This document shows, one piece after another, positions 35,324 to 44,683 of a stretch of DNA of 64,000 nt (position 1 is the first letter of the stretch; each line of letters starts with the position of its first letter). Both the position numbers and the translations under genes were made by a program. Location of the stretch: assembly GCF_047549485.1 (NCBI RefSeq), contig NZ_CP180191.1:2356001-2420000 (forward strand). Reading direction: 5' to 3'. The notes beneath the pieces are model-generated. The model saw only the letters and a list, made by a program, of their open reading frames with translations, was not told the DNA's origin and did not search any database. The stretch comes from Piscinibacterium candidicorallinum (lineage in GTDB: Bacteria > Pseudomonadota > Gammaproteobacteria > Burkholderiales > Burkholderiaceae_C).

Positions 35324-36421
35324 TCAGGCCTTGACCGGGTAGGAGCCCAGCAGCTTGAAGAACGCTGTCCGTGTGCGCAGCGCCTCAAGCGCCGCAGCGA
35401 TGCGGGGCTCGAGCTGGTGGCCGGCCACATCGATGTAGAAGTAGTACTCCCACTGGCCGGTGCGCGCCGGGCGGGACTCGAAGCGAGTCATCGAGACACC
35501 GTGCTCTGCAAGGGGCGCAAGCATGTCATACACCGCACCCGGACGGTTGGGCACCGAGAGAATCAGGCTGGTGTGATCAGCCCCGCTGGGCTGCGTCTGC
35601 ACTCGGCCAATCACCTGGAAGCGCGTCCGGTTGTGCGGGTCGTCCTGAATCGCCTGCGCGACAGGCTTCAGCCCGTAGCGCGCTGCGGCGCCCAGGCCTG
35701 CGATCGCTGCAAGCGTCGGCGTCTTTGCGGCGGCCTGCGCCGCGGCACCGTTGCTGGCAGCTGCCACGCGCGCGACCTGCGGCGCGTGCGCCGACAGCCA
35801 CGCCTGGCACTGCGCCAGCGCCTGGGGGTGGGCCGCCACCTCCGTCACGCCGTCCAGGGTTCCGGTTTGGGTCAGCAGGCAGTGCTCGATCGGCAGCGCG
35901 AGCTCCGCGCAGATGGACAGGCTGCTACCCATGAGCAGGTCCAGCGTTCGGTTGACTGACCCTTCCGTGCTGTTTTCCACCGGCACCACACCGAATCCTG
36001 CACCGCCCGCCTCAACCGAACGAAACACCTCGTCGATGCTGGCGCAGGGTTGGGTCTCGATCTGCGAGCCAAACTGCGCCAACGCCGCAGCCTCGCTGAA
36101 GGTGCCCTCGGGGCCGAGGTAGGCCACGGACAGTGGGGCTTCAAGGGCCCGGCAGGCGCTCATGAGTTCGAGCCACACGGCGCGGATGCTCTGCGCGGGC
36201 AGCGGCCCGGCATTGATCTGCGCGAGCCGCGCGAGCACCTGCGCCTCGCGCTCAGGGCGGTAGACGGGCTCGCCGCGCGCATGCTTGACGCGCCCTACTT
36301 CCTGCGCAAGTCGGGCACGCTCGCTGATGAGCTCAAGCAGCTGACCGTCGATATCGTCAATACGCCGGCGCAGAGGTGTCAGCGCGCTGTCGTCCGGCGC
36401 GGCCGATTGTTCGTGGGGCAT
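35324..36421 (-). CDS. pheA: chorismate mutase/prephenate dehydratase (P-protein)
   Basis: Bifunctional phenylalanine biosynthesis enzyme. About 365 residues from the ATG at 36421; GTG at 36436 and TTG at 36448 are possible earlier starts with no clear ribosome-binding site. An N-terminal AroQ chorismate mutase helix bundle (LRRRIDDIDGQLLELISERARLAQEVGRVK), the dehydratase domain (AYLGPEGTFSEAAA, ENSTEGSVNRTLDLL, NRTRFQVIG) and a C-terminal ACT domain (VPNRPGAVYDMLAP, FESRPARTGQWEYYFYIDV) follow in order. Confidence 0.95.
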   Translation of the reverse strand: MPHEQSAAPDDSALTPLRRRIDDIDGQLLELISERARLAQEVGRVKHARGEPVYRPEREAQVLARLAQINAGPLPAQSIRAVWLELMSACRALEAPLSVAYLGPEGTFSEAAALAQFGSQIETQPCASIDEVFRSVEAGGAGFGVVPVENSTEGSVNRTLDLLMGSSLSICAELALPIEHCLLTQTGTLDGVTEVAAHPQALAQCQAWLSAHAPQVARVAAASNGAAAQAAAKTPTLAAIAGLGAAARYGLKPVAQAIQDDPHNRTRFQVIGRVQTQPSGADHTSLILSVPNRPGAVYDMLAPLAEHGVSMTRFESRPARTGQWEYYFYIDVAGHQLEPRIAAALEALRTRTAFFKLLGSYPVKA

Positions 36422-36537
36422 GGGCTTGGTAGACACGTAGATGTTCAAGAGTCAGTTGGACAGGCCGCAGCGCGAATGTACGAAGACGGCCTGATCGACA
36501 CCCGGCGCATAGCGCATCCAGCCCGGGAACTGAGGGC

Positions 36538-36618
36538 TAGATCCAGCATTCATGCGCCTCTTCAGGCAAAAGTGGCTGGAGAACCGCGCCAGACAAGCGG
36601 AAAGCCCTTCTGGCTGGG
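36538..36618 (+). repeat. dispersed intergenic repeat, copy A
   Basis: Best-preserved copy of the family, from TAGATCCAGCATTCATGCG to CCCTTCTGGCTGGG. It contains two potential small hairpins (CCAGC/GCTGG and GCCAGA/TCTGGC). It lies in the 240-base gap between serC and pheA. Confidence 0.8.
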
Positions 36619-36661
36619 TCAAACCGTGGCCCCGTGGATCTCACGCTGGCCGTCGAGCGAC

Positions 36662-37774
36662 TCAGGCGTGGCGGCGCTCGAAGTCCTGAAGGTAGCTCAC
36701 CAGCGCGTGCACGCCGTCCAGCGGCATGGCGTTGTACAGCGATGCGCGCATGCCGCCCACGGACTTGTGGCCCTTGAGCTGCAGCAGGCCCGCCTCCTTC
36801 GCGCCGGTGAGAAACGCGTCGTTCAGACGCTCGTCGGCGAGGAAGAAAGGCACGTTCATGCGAGAGCGGCAAGCTGGCGCCACGGCATTGCGGTAGAAGC
36901 CGCTGGCGTCCAGGCAGGCGTACAGCAGCGCCGCCTTGGCCGCGTTGCGCTCGGCGAGCGCCTGCACACCGCCCTGCGCATCGATCCAGTCGAACACCAG
37001 CCCGGCGATGTAGATCGCGTAGGTCGGCGGCGTGTTGTACATGGAGCCGTTGGCAGCCACGGTCGCATAGTCAAAGGCGCTCGGGCAGACCGGCAGCGCG
37101 TGGCCGAGGAGATCTTCGCGCACGACCACGATCGTCAACCCGGCCGGGCCGATGTTCTTCTGGGCACCGCCGAACATCAAGCCCACACCCTCAAAACTCA
37201 GCGGGCGCGAAAGTATGTGGCTGGACACATCCACAACCAACGGCACATCCGGGGCACCCAGTGCGGCAGGCTGCGGCCAATCGAAGAACTCCACCCCGTC
37301 AATCGTCTCGTTGCCACACAGGTGCAGATAGGCAGCATCCGGGCGGACATTCCAGGTCGCGGGATCCGGAATGCCCACGTAACGAGGCTGCCCCGGCCGG
37401 TCTACGGCCTGCGGAGCGACCAGTTGCACGTTGCCATAGCGGCTCGCTTCCTTCGCGGACTTGGCTGACCAGCTGCCAGTGACCACGAAATCCGCCTTGC
37501 CGGTGCGACCGATCAGGTTGAGCGGGACGATGGCGTTCTCGCCGATCCCGCCGCCCTGCATGAACAGCACCTTGTAGTTGGCCGGCACGCCCATCAGGCG
37601 GCGGAAGCTGTCATGTGCATGCGCAAAGATCTCGCCGAACTCGCGGCCGCGGTGGCTCATCTCCATCACGCTCATGCCGCTGCCATGCCAGTCCAGCATC
37701 TCGGCGGCGGCCCGTGCGAGCACCGGCTCGGGCAGGACGGCCGGGCCGGCGGAGAAGTTGAAAGGTCGTGCCAT
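36662..37774 (-). CDS. serC: phosphoserine aminotransferase
   Basis: PLP enzyme of serine and vitamin B6 synthesis. 370 residues. Begins RPFNFSAGPAVLPEPVL; QGGGIGENAIVPLNL, the PLP-lysine region FGGAQKNIGPAGLTIV and the end-proximal GHKSVGGMRASLYNAMPLDGV are diagnostic. In the conserved gyrA-serC-pheA direction, though two extra genes lie between it and gyrA here. Confidence 0.96.
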   Translation of the reverse strand: MARPFNFSAGPAVLPEPVLARAAAEMLDWHGSGMSVMEMSHRGREFGEIFAHAHDSFRRLMGVPANYKVLFMQGGGIGENAIVPLNLIGRTGKADFVVTGSWSAKSAKEASRYGNVQLVAPQAVDRPGQPRYVGIPDPATWNVRPDAAYLHLCGNETIDGVEFFDWPQPAALGAPDVPLVVDVSSHILSRPLSFEGVGLMFGGAQKNIGPAGLTIVVVREDLLGHALPVCPSAFDYATVAANGSMYNTPPTYAIYIAGLVFDWIDAQGGVQALAERNAAKAALLYACLDASGFYRNAVAPACRSRMNVPFFLADERLNDAFLTGAKEAGLLQLKGHKSVGGMRASLYNAMPLDGVHALVSYLQDFERRHA

Positions 37775-37822
37775 TGCGTCGTGGTAGCGAAGAAGGATGT
37801 GGAGCGTTGCGCGAGCGGCGAC

Positions 37823-38482
37823 CTACTTCTTGGCCGCTTCGATCACATAGGTCTCGACCTTCTGCATGCTGGAGGCTGCATCAGCCAGCGGCCGGGCGCT
37901 GGCCACAAGATTGCGCTGCAGCGCGGGCAGGAGACTGCCCACAAGCTGCGGGGTCTTGGTGAGCACCTTCTGCCCGACAGGCGAACTCTGGAACGCGAGG
38001 ATCTGACGCAGCTCCGTGGCATCGAAGTTGTCGACGTAGAACGGCACGGCAGCGTCGTAGACAATCTTCTTCATGTCCATAGCCGCCCAGGACTTGCGCA
38101 TCGCCTGATCGAGCTTGGGCAGCTCGGTGCGCAAGTAGGTGTCCAGAAGCTTGGGCAGCTCCGCCCGGGCCTTCTGCTGCTGCGCCGGCGTGATTTTCTT
38201 GTCCTTGACCGCCTTCTGCAGAGCCTCATTCATCTGCTGGGCGATGCCCGGACCCAATTCCTGCGGCAGCGAGCTGCTGATGGCGTTCATCATGTTGGCC
38301 GAGACCTTGTCGAAGTCCGACACGTCGATGATCTGCCTTGCGAGCGCGGTGCGTACCTCGCGGGTGTCAGCCGTTGGGCCGGCTGCAGGGGCGGGAATGC
38401 TGAGATCGGAGACTTGGGCAGATGCGGCGATCGGCAGGGCCACTGCAAGGCTGAGGACTGCCTGGGCGAGGGATCGAACCAT
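37823..38482 (-). CDS. exported DUF2059-type protein
   Basis: 219 residues from the ATG at 38482, signal peptide ending near IAASAQ. The C-terminal half matches the DUF2059 pattern: FYVDNFDATELRQILAFQSSPVGQKVLTKTPQLVGSLLPALQ. Probably periplasmic, function unknown. 48 bp upstream of the serC start on the same strand. Confidence 0.75.
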   Translation of the reverse strand: MVRSLAQAVLSLAVALPIAASAQVSDLSIPAPAAGPTADTREVRTALARQIIDVSDFDKVSANMMNAISSSLPQELGPGIAQQMNEALQKAVKDKKITPAQQQKARAELPKLLDTYLRTELPKLDQAMRKSWAAMDMKKIVYDAAVPFYVDNFDATELRQILAFQSSPVGQKVLTKTPQLVGSLLPALQRNLVASARPLADAASSMQKVETYVIEAAKK

Positions 38483-38561
38483 GGATTCGGTGGGTTCCTG
38501 AAGAAGTGGAGACGCCCTGGTGTGCGGGGCAAGAGACCCGTAAGCGGGCAAGAGAAAGAGC

Positions 38562-39251
38562 TTAGCGGAGCTGGAAGGCGCTGATCCGCACGCGCTGGAC
38601 AAAGGTACCCGCACCGTAGTCGACCGACTCACTGGGAAAGAAGATCAGGTTCAGCGCTTCGATCCAGGCGAAGTCGCCATCTGCCTTCAGGTTCATGCCG
38701 CGGTACTGTGTCTCGCCGACACAGTCAATCGGCACATAGTTGCCGGGGATCGCGGGGTGCAGCTTGGCTGCGGGCTCTCGTTCCTGCGCGACACAGCGCT
38801 TGGTCATGGTGCGCCCTTCGCGGCTGATGGTGACGGAGAACTTGTCACCTGGCTGGATCGGCAGACGCAGGTTGCCGAACTGCACACCGGACTTCAGCTC
38901 GCCTGTGCGGACGTACATGAGCCCGCGCAGGCTGACGCGCTCAATCACGCGGTCACCGGGCGAGCGCGACGGGTCTTCGACCGTCACCTGCGCCAGGCCG
39001 TTCGCGCTGGGTTGCCAGGTCTCGGTCGTCACACGCTTGCCACGGAACGAGCGCGTCGTCTCCAGAGACCAGCGAAACGCCGGCGTCGGGAACTCGGCGT
39101 TCACAACCGGCAGGCGCTTCAGATCGGCCAGCAGCTCCGGCTTGATTTCACCAAGCGCTTCTGCATGCGCAGCCGAGCCCGGCGCACCGAGCACCGCGGC
39201 CAGACCGAAGCGGACAAGCCAAGTGCACATTGATCGAAACGAGATCAGCAT
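38562..39251 (-). CDS. hypothetical exported protein
   Basis: 229 residues. A hydrophobic N-terminus (CTWLVRFGLAAVLGAPGSAAHAEA) looks like a signal peptide. The mature part has beta-rich stretches such as FRWSLETTRSF, GDKFSVTISREGRTMTKRCV and DCVGETQYRGMNLKADGDFAWIEALNLIFFPSE. I do not recognise a family with confidence. It lies between gyrA (75 bp upstream) and the DUF2059 gene on the same strand. Confidence 0.65.
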   Translation of the reverse strand: MLISFRSMCTWLVRFGLAAVLGAPGSAAHAEALGEIKPELLADLKRLPVVNAEFPTPAFRWSLETTRSFRGKRVTTETWQPSANGLAQVTVEDPSRSPGDRVIERVSLRGLMYVRTGELKSGVQFGNLRLPIQPGDKFSVTISREGRTMTKRCVAQEREPAAKLHPAIPGNYVPIDCVGETQYRGMNLKADGDFAWIEALNLIFFPSESVDYGAGTFVQRVRISAFQLR

Positions 39252-39325
39252 GTGACCTCAACGTACGGGCGCACTCCGCGGAGGACAGACCCGCCCCAAG
39301 CTGAAGTGCGGGGCGGTGTCATCAT

Positions 39326-41950
39326 CTACTCGGCCAGCGTCTCGCCCTGCGCACCGTCTGCTGGCGCGTCGTCGTCCCCCGCATCGTTCTCGACGATGCG
39401 CTGCAGGCCTGAGAGTTTGGCGCCCTCGTCCACATTGATGAGCGTCACCCCTTGCGTAGCCCGGCCCATCTCACGGATTTCGGCAACTCGGGTCCGCACG
39501 AGCACGCCAGTGTTGGTGATCAGCATGATTTCGTCGTCCGCATGCACCAGGGTCGCGCCGACCACCTTGCCGTTGCGCTCGGAGGTCTGGATGGCGATCA
39601 TCCCCTTGGTACCCCGGCCATGGCGGGTGTATTCGGTGATCGGAGTGCGTTTGCCGAATCCGTTTTCGGTGGCGGTCAGCACGCTCTGCTGCTCGTCCTC
39701 GGCCACCAGCATGGCGATGACCTGCTGGCCTTCCTCGAGCATCATGCCGCGCACGCCACGTGCCGTGCGGCCCATCGGACGCACATCGTTTTCATCGAAG
39801 CGCACGGCCTTGCCGCCGTCGCTGAAGAGCATCACGTCATGTGCGCCATCGGTCACGGCGGCGCCGATCAGATAGTCGCCCTCATCCAGATCCACGGCAA
39901 TCACGCCAGCCTTGCGCGGATTGGAGAACTCCGACAGCGGCGTCTTCTTGACCGTACCCAGCTTGGTTGTCATGAAGACGTACCGATCTTCGGGATAGGT
40001 GCGCAGACTTGCGTCCAGCGGCAACACGATGGTGATCTTCTCGCCTTCGGCCAGCGGGAACATGTTCACGATCGGCTTGCCGCGCGAAGTGCGACTGCCC
40101 TCGGGCACTTCCCACACCTTGAGCCAGTACAGACGGCCGCGGTTGCTGAATGCCAAGATCACGTCGTGGGTGTTCGCGATGAAAAGCTGGTCGATCCAGT
40201 CATCTTCCTTCATGGTGGCTGCCTGCTTGCCGCGTCCGCCGCGCTTCTGCGCGCGGTACTCGGTCAGTGCCTGACTCTTGATGTAGCCGGAATGCGACAG
40301 CGTGACCACACGATCTTCCGGCGCGATCAGATCCTCGGTCTCCATTTCGACCGCATTGCGCTCGATCGTCGAACGGCGGCCGTCCCCGAACTCGGCCTTG
40401 ATGCCCGCGAGTTCGACGCTGATGATCTCTGTGATGCGCGAGCGATTGGCGAGGATGTCCAGCAGATCGGCGATCTGGGCCATGACGTCCTTGTATTCCG
40501 TGACGATCTTGTCCTGCTCCAGACCGGTCAGACGCTGAAGGCGCATCTGCAGGATCTGCTCGGCCTGGTCTTCCGACAAGCGATACAGACCGTCGGACTG
40601 CAAGCCCATCGCCGCCGAGAGTCCTTCGGGGCGGTAGTCATCGGCATTGATCGTGCCGCCGTCCGGCGCTGCGCGCGTCAGCATCTCGCGAACGAGCGAG
40701 GAGTCCCAGGAGCGCGTCATCAGCTCGGTCTTGGCGATCGGCGGGGTAGGCGCAGCCTTGATGATGGCAATGAATTCGTCGATGTTCGCCAGCGCGACGG
40801 CCAGACCCTCAAGCACATGCCCACGTTCGCGTGCCTTGCGCAGCTCATAAACCGTGCGGCGGGTGACCACCTCGCGGCGATGCGCAAGGAAGCAATCCAC
40901 CATTTGCTTGAGATTCAGCAGGCGCGGCTGGCCGTCGACCAGCGCAACCATGTTCATCCCGAACGTGTCTTGGAGCTGAGTCTGCTTGAACAGATTGTTC
41001 AGCACGATCTCCGGCACTTCGCCACGCTTCAACTCGATGACAATCCGCATGCCGGACTTGTCCGACTCGTCGCGGATGTCACTGATGCCGTCGAGCTTCT
41101 TGTCCCCGATCAGCTCGGCGATCTTGTCGAACAGAGGGCGCTTGAGCGTCTGGTAGGGCAGTTCATCGATGATGATGGCCTGCTTGCCGTTCTTGTCGAC
41201 TTCTTCAAAGTGCGTCTTGGCGCGCATGACGACACGACCGCGACCGGTGCGGTAGCCCTCGCGCACGCCGGCCAGCCCGTAGATGATGCCGCCCGTGGGG
41301 AAGTCCGGCGCCTTGACGATCTCGATGAGTTCGTCGACCGAGCACTCGGGATTGCGCAGCGCATGGAGGCAGGCGTCAACGACATCGGCAAGGTTGTGAG
41401 GCGGGATGTTGGTTGCCATGCCGACGGCGATGCCGGAGCTGCCGTTGATCAGCAGATTCGGGATCTTTGCCGGAAGAACCAGCGGCTCCTTCTCGTTGCC
41501 GTCGTAATTCGGTCCGAAGTCGACGGTTTCCTTGTCGATGTCGGCCAGAAGCTCGTGCGCGATCTTGGAGAGGCGCACTTCCGTGTAACGCATGGCCGCG
41601 GCGTTATCGGGGTCGTTGGAGCCGAAGTTGCCCTGACCGTCGATCAGCATGTAGCGCAGGGAGAAATCCTGCGCCATGCGAACCATCGTGTCATAGACGG
41701 CGGTGTCGCCATGCGGGTGGTATTTGCCGATGACGTCGCCAACCACACGGGCAGACTTCTTGTAGGCGCGGTTCCAGTGGTTTCCGAGCTCGTCCATGGC
41801 GAACAACACGCGCCGATGGACCGGCTTGAGTCCGTCCCGGGCATCAGGGAGTGCCCGCCCAACGATCACGCTCATGGCGTAATCGAGATAGCTGCGCCGC
41901 ATCTCGGCTTCAAGCGAAATAGGCAGGGTTTCTTTTGCGAATTGGTCCAT
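39326..41950 (-). CDS. gyrA: DNA gyrase subunit A
   Basis: Breakage-reunion subunit of gyrase, introducing negative supercoils. 874 residues from the ATG at 41950. The catalytic Tyr122 is in AAAMRYTEVRL. The quinolone-resistance region reads HPHGDTAVYDTMVRMAQ, so position 83 is Thr and 87 Asp in E. coli numbering; Thr83 is a natural state in some Proteobacteria and is not evidence of resistance. The C-terminal pinwheel includes the GyrA-box-like QKRGGRGK. Ends in an acidic tail. Confidence 0.98.
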   Translation of the reverse strand: MDQFAKETLPISLEAEMRRSYLDYAMSVIVGRALPDARDGLKPVHRRVLFAMDELGNHWNRAYKKSARVVGDVIGKYHPHGDTAVYDTMVRMAQDFSLRYMLIDGQGNFGSNDPDNAAAMRYTEVRLSKIAHELLADIDKETVDFGPNYDGNEKEPLVLPAKIPNLLINGSSGIAVGMATNIPPHNLADVVDACLHALRNPECSVDELIEIVKAPDFPTGGIIYGLAGVREGYRTGRGRVVMRAKTHFEEVDKNGKQAIIIDELPYQTLKRPLFDKIAELIGDKKLDGISDIRDESDKSGMRIVIELKRGEVPEIVLNNLFKQTQLQDTFGMNMVALVDGQPRLLNLKQMVDCFLAHRREVVTRRTVYELRKARERGHVLEGLAVALANIDEFIAIIKAAPTPPIAKTELMTRSWDSSLVREMLTRAAPDGGTINADDYRPEGLSAAMGLQSDGLYRLSEDQAEQILQMRLQRLTGLEQDKIVTEYKDVMAQIADLLDILANRSRITEIISVELAGIKAEFGDGRRSTIERNAVEMETEDLIAPEDRVVTLSHSGYIKSQALTEYRAQKRGGRGKQAATMKEDDWIDQLFIANTHDVILAFSNRGRLYWLKVWEVPEGSRTSRGKPIVNMFPLAEGEKITIVLPLDASLRTYPEDRYVFMTTKLGTVKKTPLSEFSNPRKAGVIAVDLDEGDYLIGAAVTDGAHDVMLFSDGGKAVRFDENDVRPMGRTARGVRGMMLEEGQQVIAMLVAEDEQQSVLTATENGFGKRTPITEYTRHGRGTKGMIAIQTSERNGKVVGATLVHADDEIMLITNTGVLVRTRVAEIREMGRATQGVTLINVDEGAKLSGLQRIVENDAGDDDAPADGAQGETLAE

Positions 41951-42374
41951 GCGGAGACTCAGATGACGCGGCCTGCGCGACACAACGATCGACGGCGCGC
42001 CCGAACAGCGATTGGGGCGACGACAATCGCCCAAGACAAGCTTTCGAGTTTAGCCACTGCGCCGAGGCCGGCTCCGGGCGCATCACAGCTCGCAACCAAC
42101 AGGTCGCCTTGCCGTTTCTGTGTTGCACAAACCACACAAACCTCGCTGCAGAATGTGACGAAGCACTGACGGCGACCCCTGAGAGCAATTGGCGCCGCCT
42201 CACGAAGAACCGCGCCTGGACTGGGTCTTCGGCTCACGGGACCCCAGCGCAGACCATGCGTCAACGTGCTGCGCCGCGGTGAGCCGGTGATACACTCGAA
42301 ATTGGTTGCTAAAAAAGTAGCCTCATAGCTATAGACCTCCGGCAAAAGGAACCTCACCCGTTGAGAGGAGAAAC
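41951..42374. other. intergenic region between gyrA and the ompA-like gene
   Basis: A 424-base divergent promoter region with no gene that I can support. The ompA-like gene has a strong GAGAGGAG ribosome-binding site; an A/T-rich stretch at about 42300-42340 (TTGGTTGCTAAAAAAG, then ATAGCTATAGAC) is the likely promoter, but -35/-10 spacing is not ideal. Confidence 0.45.
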
Positions 42375-43085
42375 ATGAAGAAAGTTACCAAGGCATCCCT
42401 GGTGCTTGCTTCTACGTTGGCAGTGGCGGCCACCGTGGCCCATGCACAGTCGACGTCACAGAAGAACATCCAAGGCGATCCGAAGCGCAGCGGCTACGTG
42501 CTTGACCAGCGCGGCACCGTTGTACGTGACCCGTTCGGCCTGTGCTGGCGCAGCGGCTACTTCACCCCCGCGATGGCTTTGGCCGAGTGCGATCCGGATC
42601 TGGTACCCCGCAAGGCTCCCCCGCCGCCGCCTCCGCCCCCGCCTCCGCCGCCTCCCCCGGCAGCAGTCGCTCCGGCACCGGTGGCACCGCCTCCTCCGCC
42701 GCCTCCGCCCGCCGCGCCCGTTTCCGAGAAGGTCACGTTCGCAGCTGACGCTTTCTTCGACTTCGACAAGGCAACGCTGAAGCCCGAGGGCATGGCGAAA
42801 CTCGACGACCTCGCCTCGAAGACCAAGGACATCGCCCTTGAAGTGATCATCGCCGTCGGTCACACCGACAGCGTGGGCAAGGCCGATTACAACCAGCGTC
42901 TGTCGGTGCGTCGCGCTGAAGCCGTCAAGGCTCACCTCGTGAGCAAGGGCGTCGATGCGAGCCGCGTCTACACCGAAGGCAAGGGCGCTACGCAGCCTGT
43001 CGCTGACAACAAGACCAAGGATGGCCGCGCGAAGAACCGCCGCGTGGAAATCGAGGTCGTCGGTACGCGCCCCGTGCGTCGTTGA
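42375..43085 (+). CDS. OmpA family protein with proline-rich linker
   Basis: 236 residues. Signal peptide ends AVAATVAHAQ. There is no N-terminal eight-strand barrel; instead a short domain (SGYVLDQRGTVVRDPFGLCWRSGYFTPAMALAECDPDL) is followed by two Pro runs (14 and 8 residues) and a C-terminal peptidoglycan-binding OmpA domain (FFDFDKATLKPEGMAKLDDLA, GHTDSVGKADYNQRLSVRRAEAVK, KNRRVEIEV). Expected to anchor the outer membrane to peptidoglycan. Strong ribosome-binding site and terminator suggest high expression. Confidence 0.9.
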   Translation: MKKVTKASLVLASTLAVAATVAHAQSTSQKNIQGDPKRSGYVLDQRGTVVRDPFGLCWRSGYFTPAMALAECDPDLVPRKAPPPPPPPPPPPPPPAAVAPAPVAPPPPPPPPAAPVSEKVTFAADAFFDFDKATLKPEGMAKLDDLASKTKDIALEVIIAVGHTDSVGKADYNQRLSVRRAEAVKAHLVSKGVDASRVYTEGKGATQPVADNKTKDGRAKNRRVEIEVVGTRPVRR

Positions 43086-43105
43086 TCGATCTCTCGATCT
43101 ATGGA

Positions 43106-43129
43106 AACCCCGCTTCGGCGGGGTTTTTC
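43106..43129 (+). terminator. terminator after the ompA-like gene
   Basis: AAACCCCGC-TTCG-GCGGGGTTTTTC, a perfect stem with a UUCG loop and T-tract, 20 bp past the stop. Confidence 0.93.
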
Positions 43130-43183
43130 TTTTGGAGCTCGCGCGCGCAAGTGCCGCAGAGGCCCTGCGCTACGCTATTGAGC

Positions 43184-43906
43184 ATGACAACAACGCAGCA
43201 CACGAGCAACGTCGATCCCGGCGAACTTGCAAAGTTCTCAGCACTTGCGCATCGATGGTGGGATCCAGGCAGCGAGTTTCGGCCGCTGCACGTCATCAAC
43301 CCGGTACGGCTGAACTGGATCGACTCGGTTGTGCCAGTGAGGGGCAAGCGAGTCGTTGACATAGGCTGCGGCGGTGGCATCCTCGCCGAGAGCATGGCGC
43401 AACGCGGTGCCGAGGTCCTTGGCATCGACATGGCCGACAAGCCTCTGGGCGTTGCGAAGCTCCACAGTCTTGAGTCGGGCGTCCAGGTCGAGTACCGCCT
43501 GATCAGCGCAGAAGCGCTCGCAGACGAGCAGCCAGACGCATTCGATGTCGTGACCTGCATGGAAATGCTTGAGCACGTTCCTGATCCTGCCAGCGTGGTT
43601 GCTGCTGCGGCGCGGCTTGCAAAGCCTGGAGGCGATGTGTTCTTTTCGACCATCAACCGCAACCTCAAGGCCTATCTGCTTGCGATTGTTGGTGCTGAGT
43701 ATGTGCTGCGCCTGCTGCCCCGCGGAACGCACGACTACGCCAAGCTCATCACGCCGAGCGAGCTGGCCCGCGCAATGCGCGATGCCAAGCTCGAAATGGT
43801 CGAGCTCCGAGGCATGAGTTACAACCCGCTTACGCACACCGCCACGCTCAACAAGGACACGGACGTCAATTACCTCGTCCATGCACGCAAGCGGGCGGGC
43901 GGATGA
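43184..43906 (+). CDS. ubiG: ubiquinone biosynthesis O-methyltransferase
   Basis: SAM-dependent methyltransferase that performs both O-methylations of ubiquinone synthesis. 240 residues from the ATG at 43184. SAM motif I VVDIGCGGGILAES is at about 57-70; EMLEHVPDP and STINRNLKAYLLAIVGAEYVLRLLPRGTHDY are typical UbiG stretches. Overlaps gph by 4 bp. Confidence 0.96.
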   Translation: MTTTQHTSNVDPGELAKFSALAHRWWDPGSEFRPLHVINPVRLNWIDSVVPVRGKRVVDIGCGGGILAESMAQRGAEVLGIDMADKPLGVAKLHSLESGVQVEYRLISAEALADEQPDAFDVVTCMEMLEHVPDPASVVAAAARLAKPGGDVFFSTINRNLKAYLLAIVGAEYVLRLLPRGTHDYAKLITPSELARAMRDAKLEMVELRGMSYNPLTHTATLNKDTDVNYLVHARKRAGG

Positions 43907-44562
43907 TTCGCGCCGCACTCTTCGACTTCGACGGAACCATCGCGGACACAGCACCTGATTTGGCCGGCACCGCCAACGACATGCGCGTCGCGCGAGGGAT
44001 GGACCCGCTGCCGATGGAGGCGTTGCGTCCCATGGTGTCGGCCGGCGCGCGCGGCATGATCGGAGTCGCGTTTGGCGTGGACAAGGATGCGCAGGGGTTC
44101 GAGACGCTGAAGACGGAATTTCTCGATCGGTACGAGCAGCGCATGACCCAGGCCTCGGTGCTGTTTTCTGGGGTTGCCGAATTGCTGGTCGAACTTGAAC
44201 AGCGAAGCGTCCCCTGGGGCGTGGTGACTAACAAAGCGCAACGCTTCGCCGAGCCACTCGTGCCCGCCATGGGCTTGCGCCCGCGTGTGCTGATTTGTGG
44301 TGACACCACTGCGTACGCCAAGCCTCATCCGGAGCCGTTGCTGGAAGCCGCGCGTCGGCTGGGGGTTCCTTCAAGTGCCTGCGCCTATGTAGGCGATGAT
44401 CTACGTGATGTGCAAGCCGCACGTGCGGCCGGCATGCGCAGCGTCATCGCGACCTACGGCTATCTGGGAGACGCCGGATCACCAGAGACGTGGGGGGCGG
44501 ATGCGATGGCGCAATCGGTGCCGGACATTCTCGGAATCCTTGATGGCTGGATGACCCGCTGA
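43903..44562 (+). CDS. gph: phosphoglycolate phosphatase, HAD family
   Basis: HAD-superfamily hydrolase that removes 2-phosphoglycolate. 219 residues. Motif I LFDFDGTIADT (6-16), motif II VVTNK, motif III Lys in KPHPEPLLEA and motif IV YVGDDLRDVQAA are present. Translationally coupled to ubiG, an arrangement common in Betaproteobacteria. Substrate is inferred from family and context. Confidence 0.9.
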   Translation: MIRAALFDFDGTIADTAPDLAGTANDMRVARGMDPLPMEALRPMVSAGARGMIGVAFGVDKDAQGFETLKTEFLDRYEQRMTQASVLFSGVAELLVELEQRSVPWGVVTNKAQRFAEPLVPAMGLRPRVLICGDTTAYAKPHPEPLLEAARRLGVPSSACAYVGDDLRDVQAARAAGMRSVIATYGYLGDAGSPETWGADAMAQSVPDILGILDGWMTR

Positions 44563-44683
44563 ACGCTACCTTCCGATGCAAAGCTGCCGAAAGGGCAGAA
44601 CTGAGGCAGGCGGCCTCGCCCAGAGTAAGGCGAGAGTAAGACCGCCCTCCTACCTTTGCGATAACCGGAACGAGGAGCACAGC

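Noticed and set aside
41701..41706. Quinolone-resistance mutation in gyrA (Thr at position 83)
   Set aside because: Thr83 is the wild-type residue in several Proteobacteria; without a susceptible reference it is not evidence of resistance.
39452..42169. Long plus-strand open frame opposite gyrA
   Set aside because: Antisense shadow of gyrA caused by GC-biased codon use; no family motifs or ribosome-binding site.
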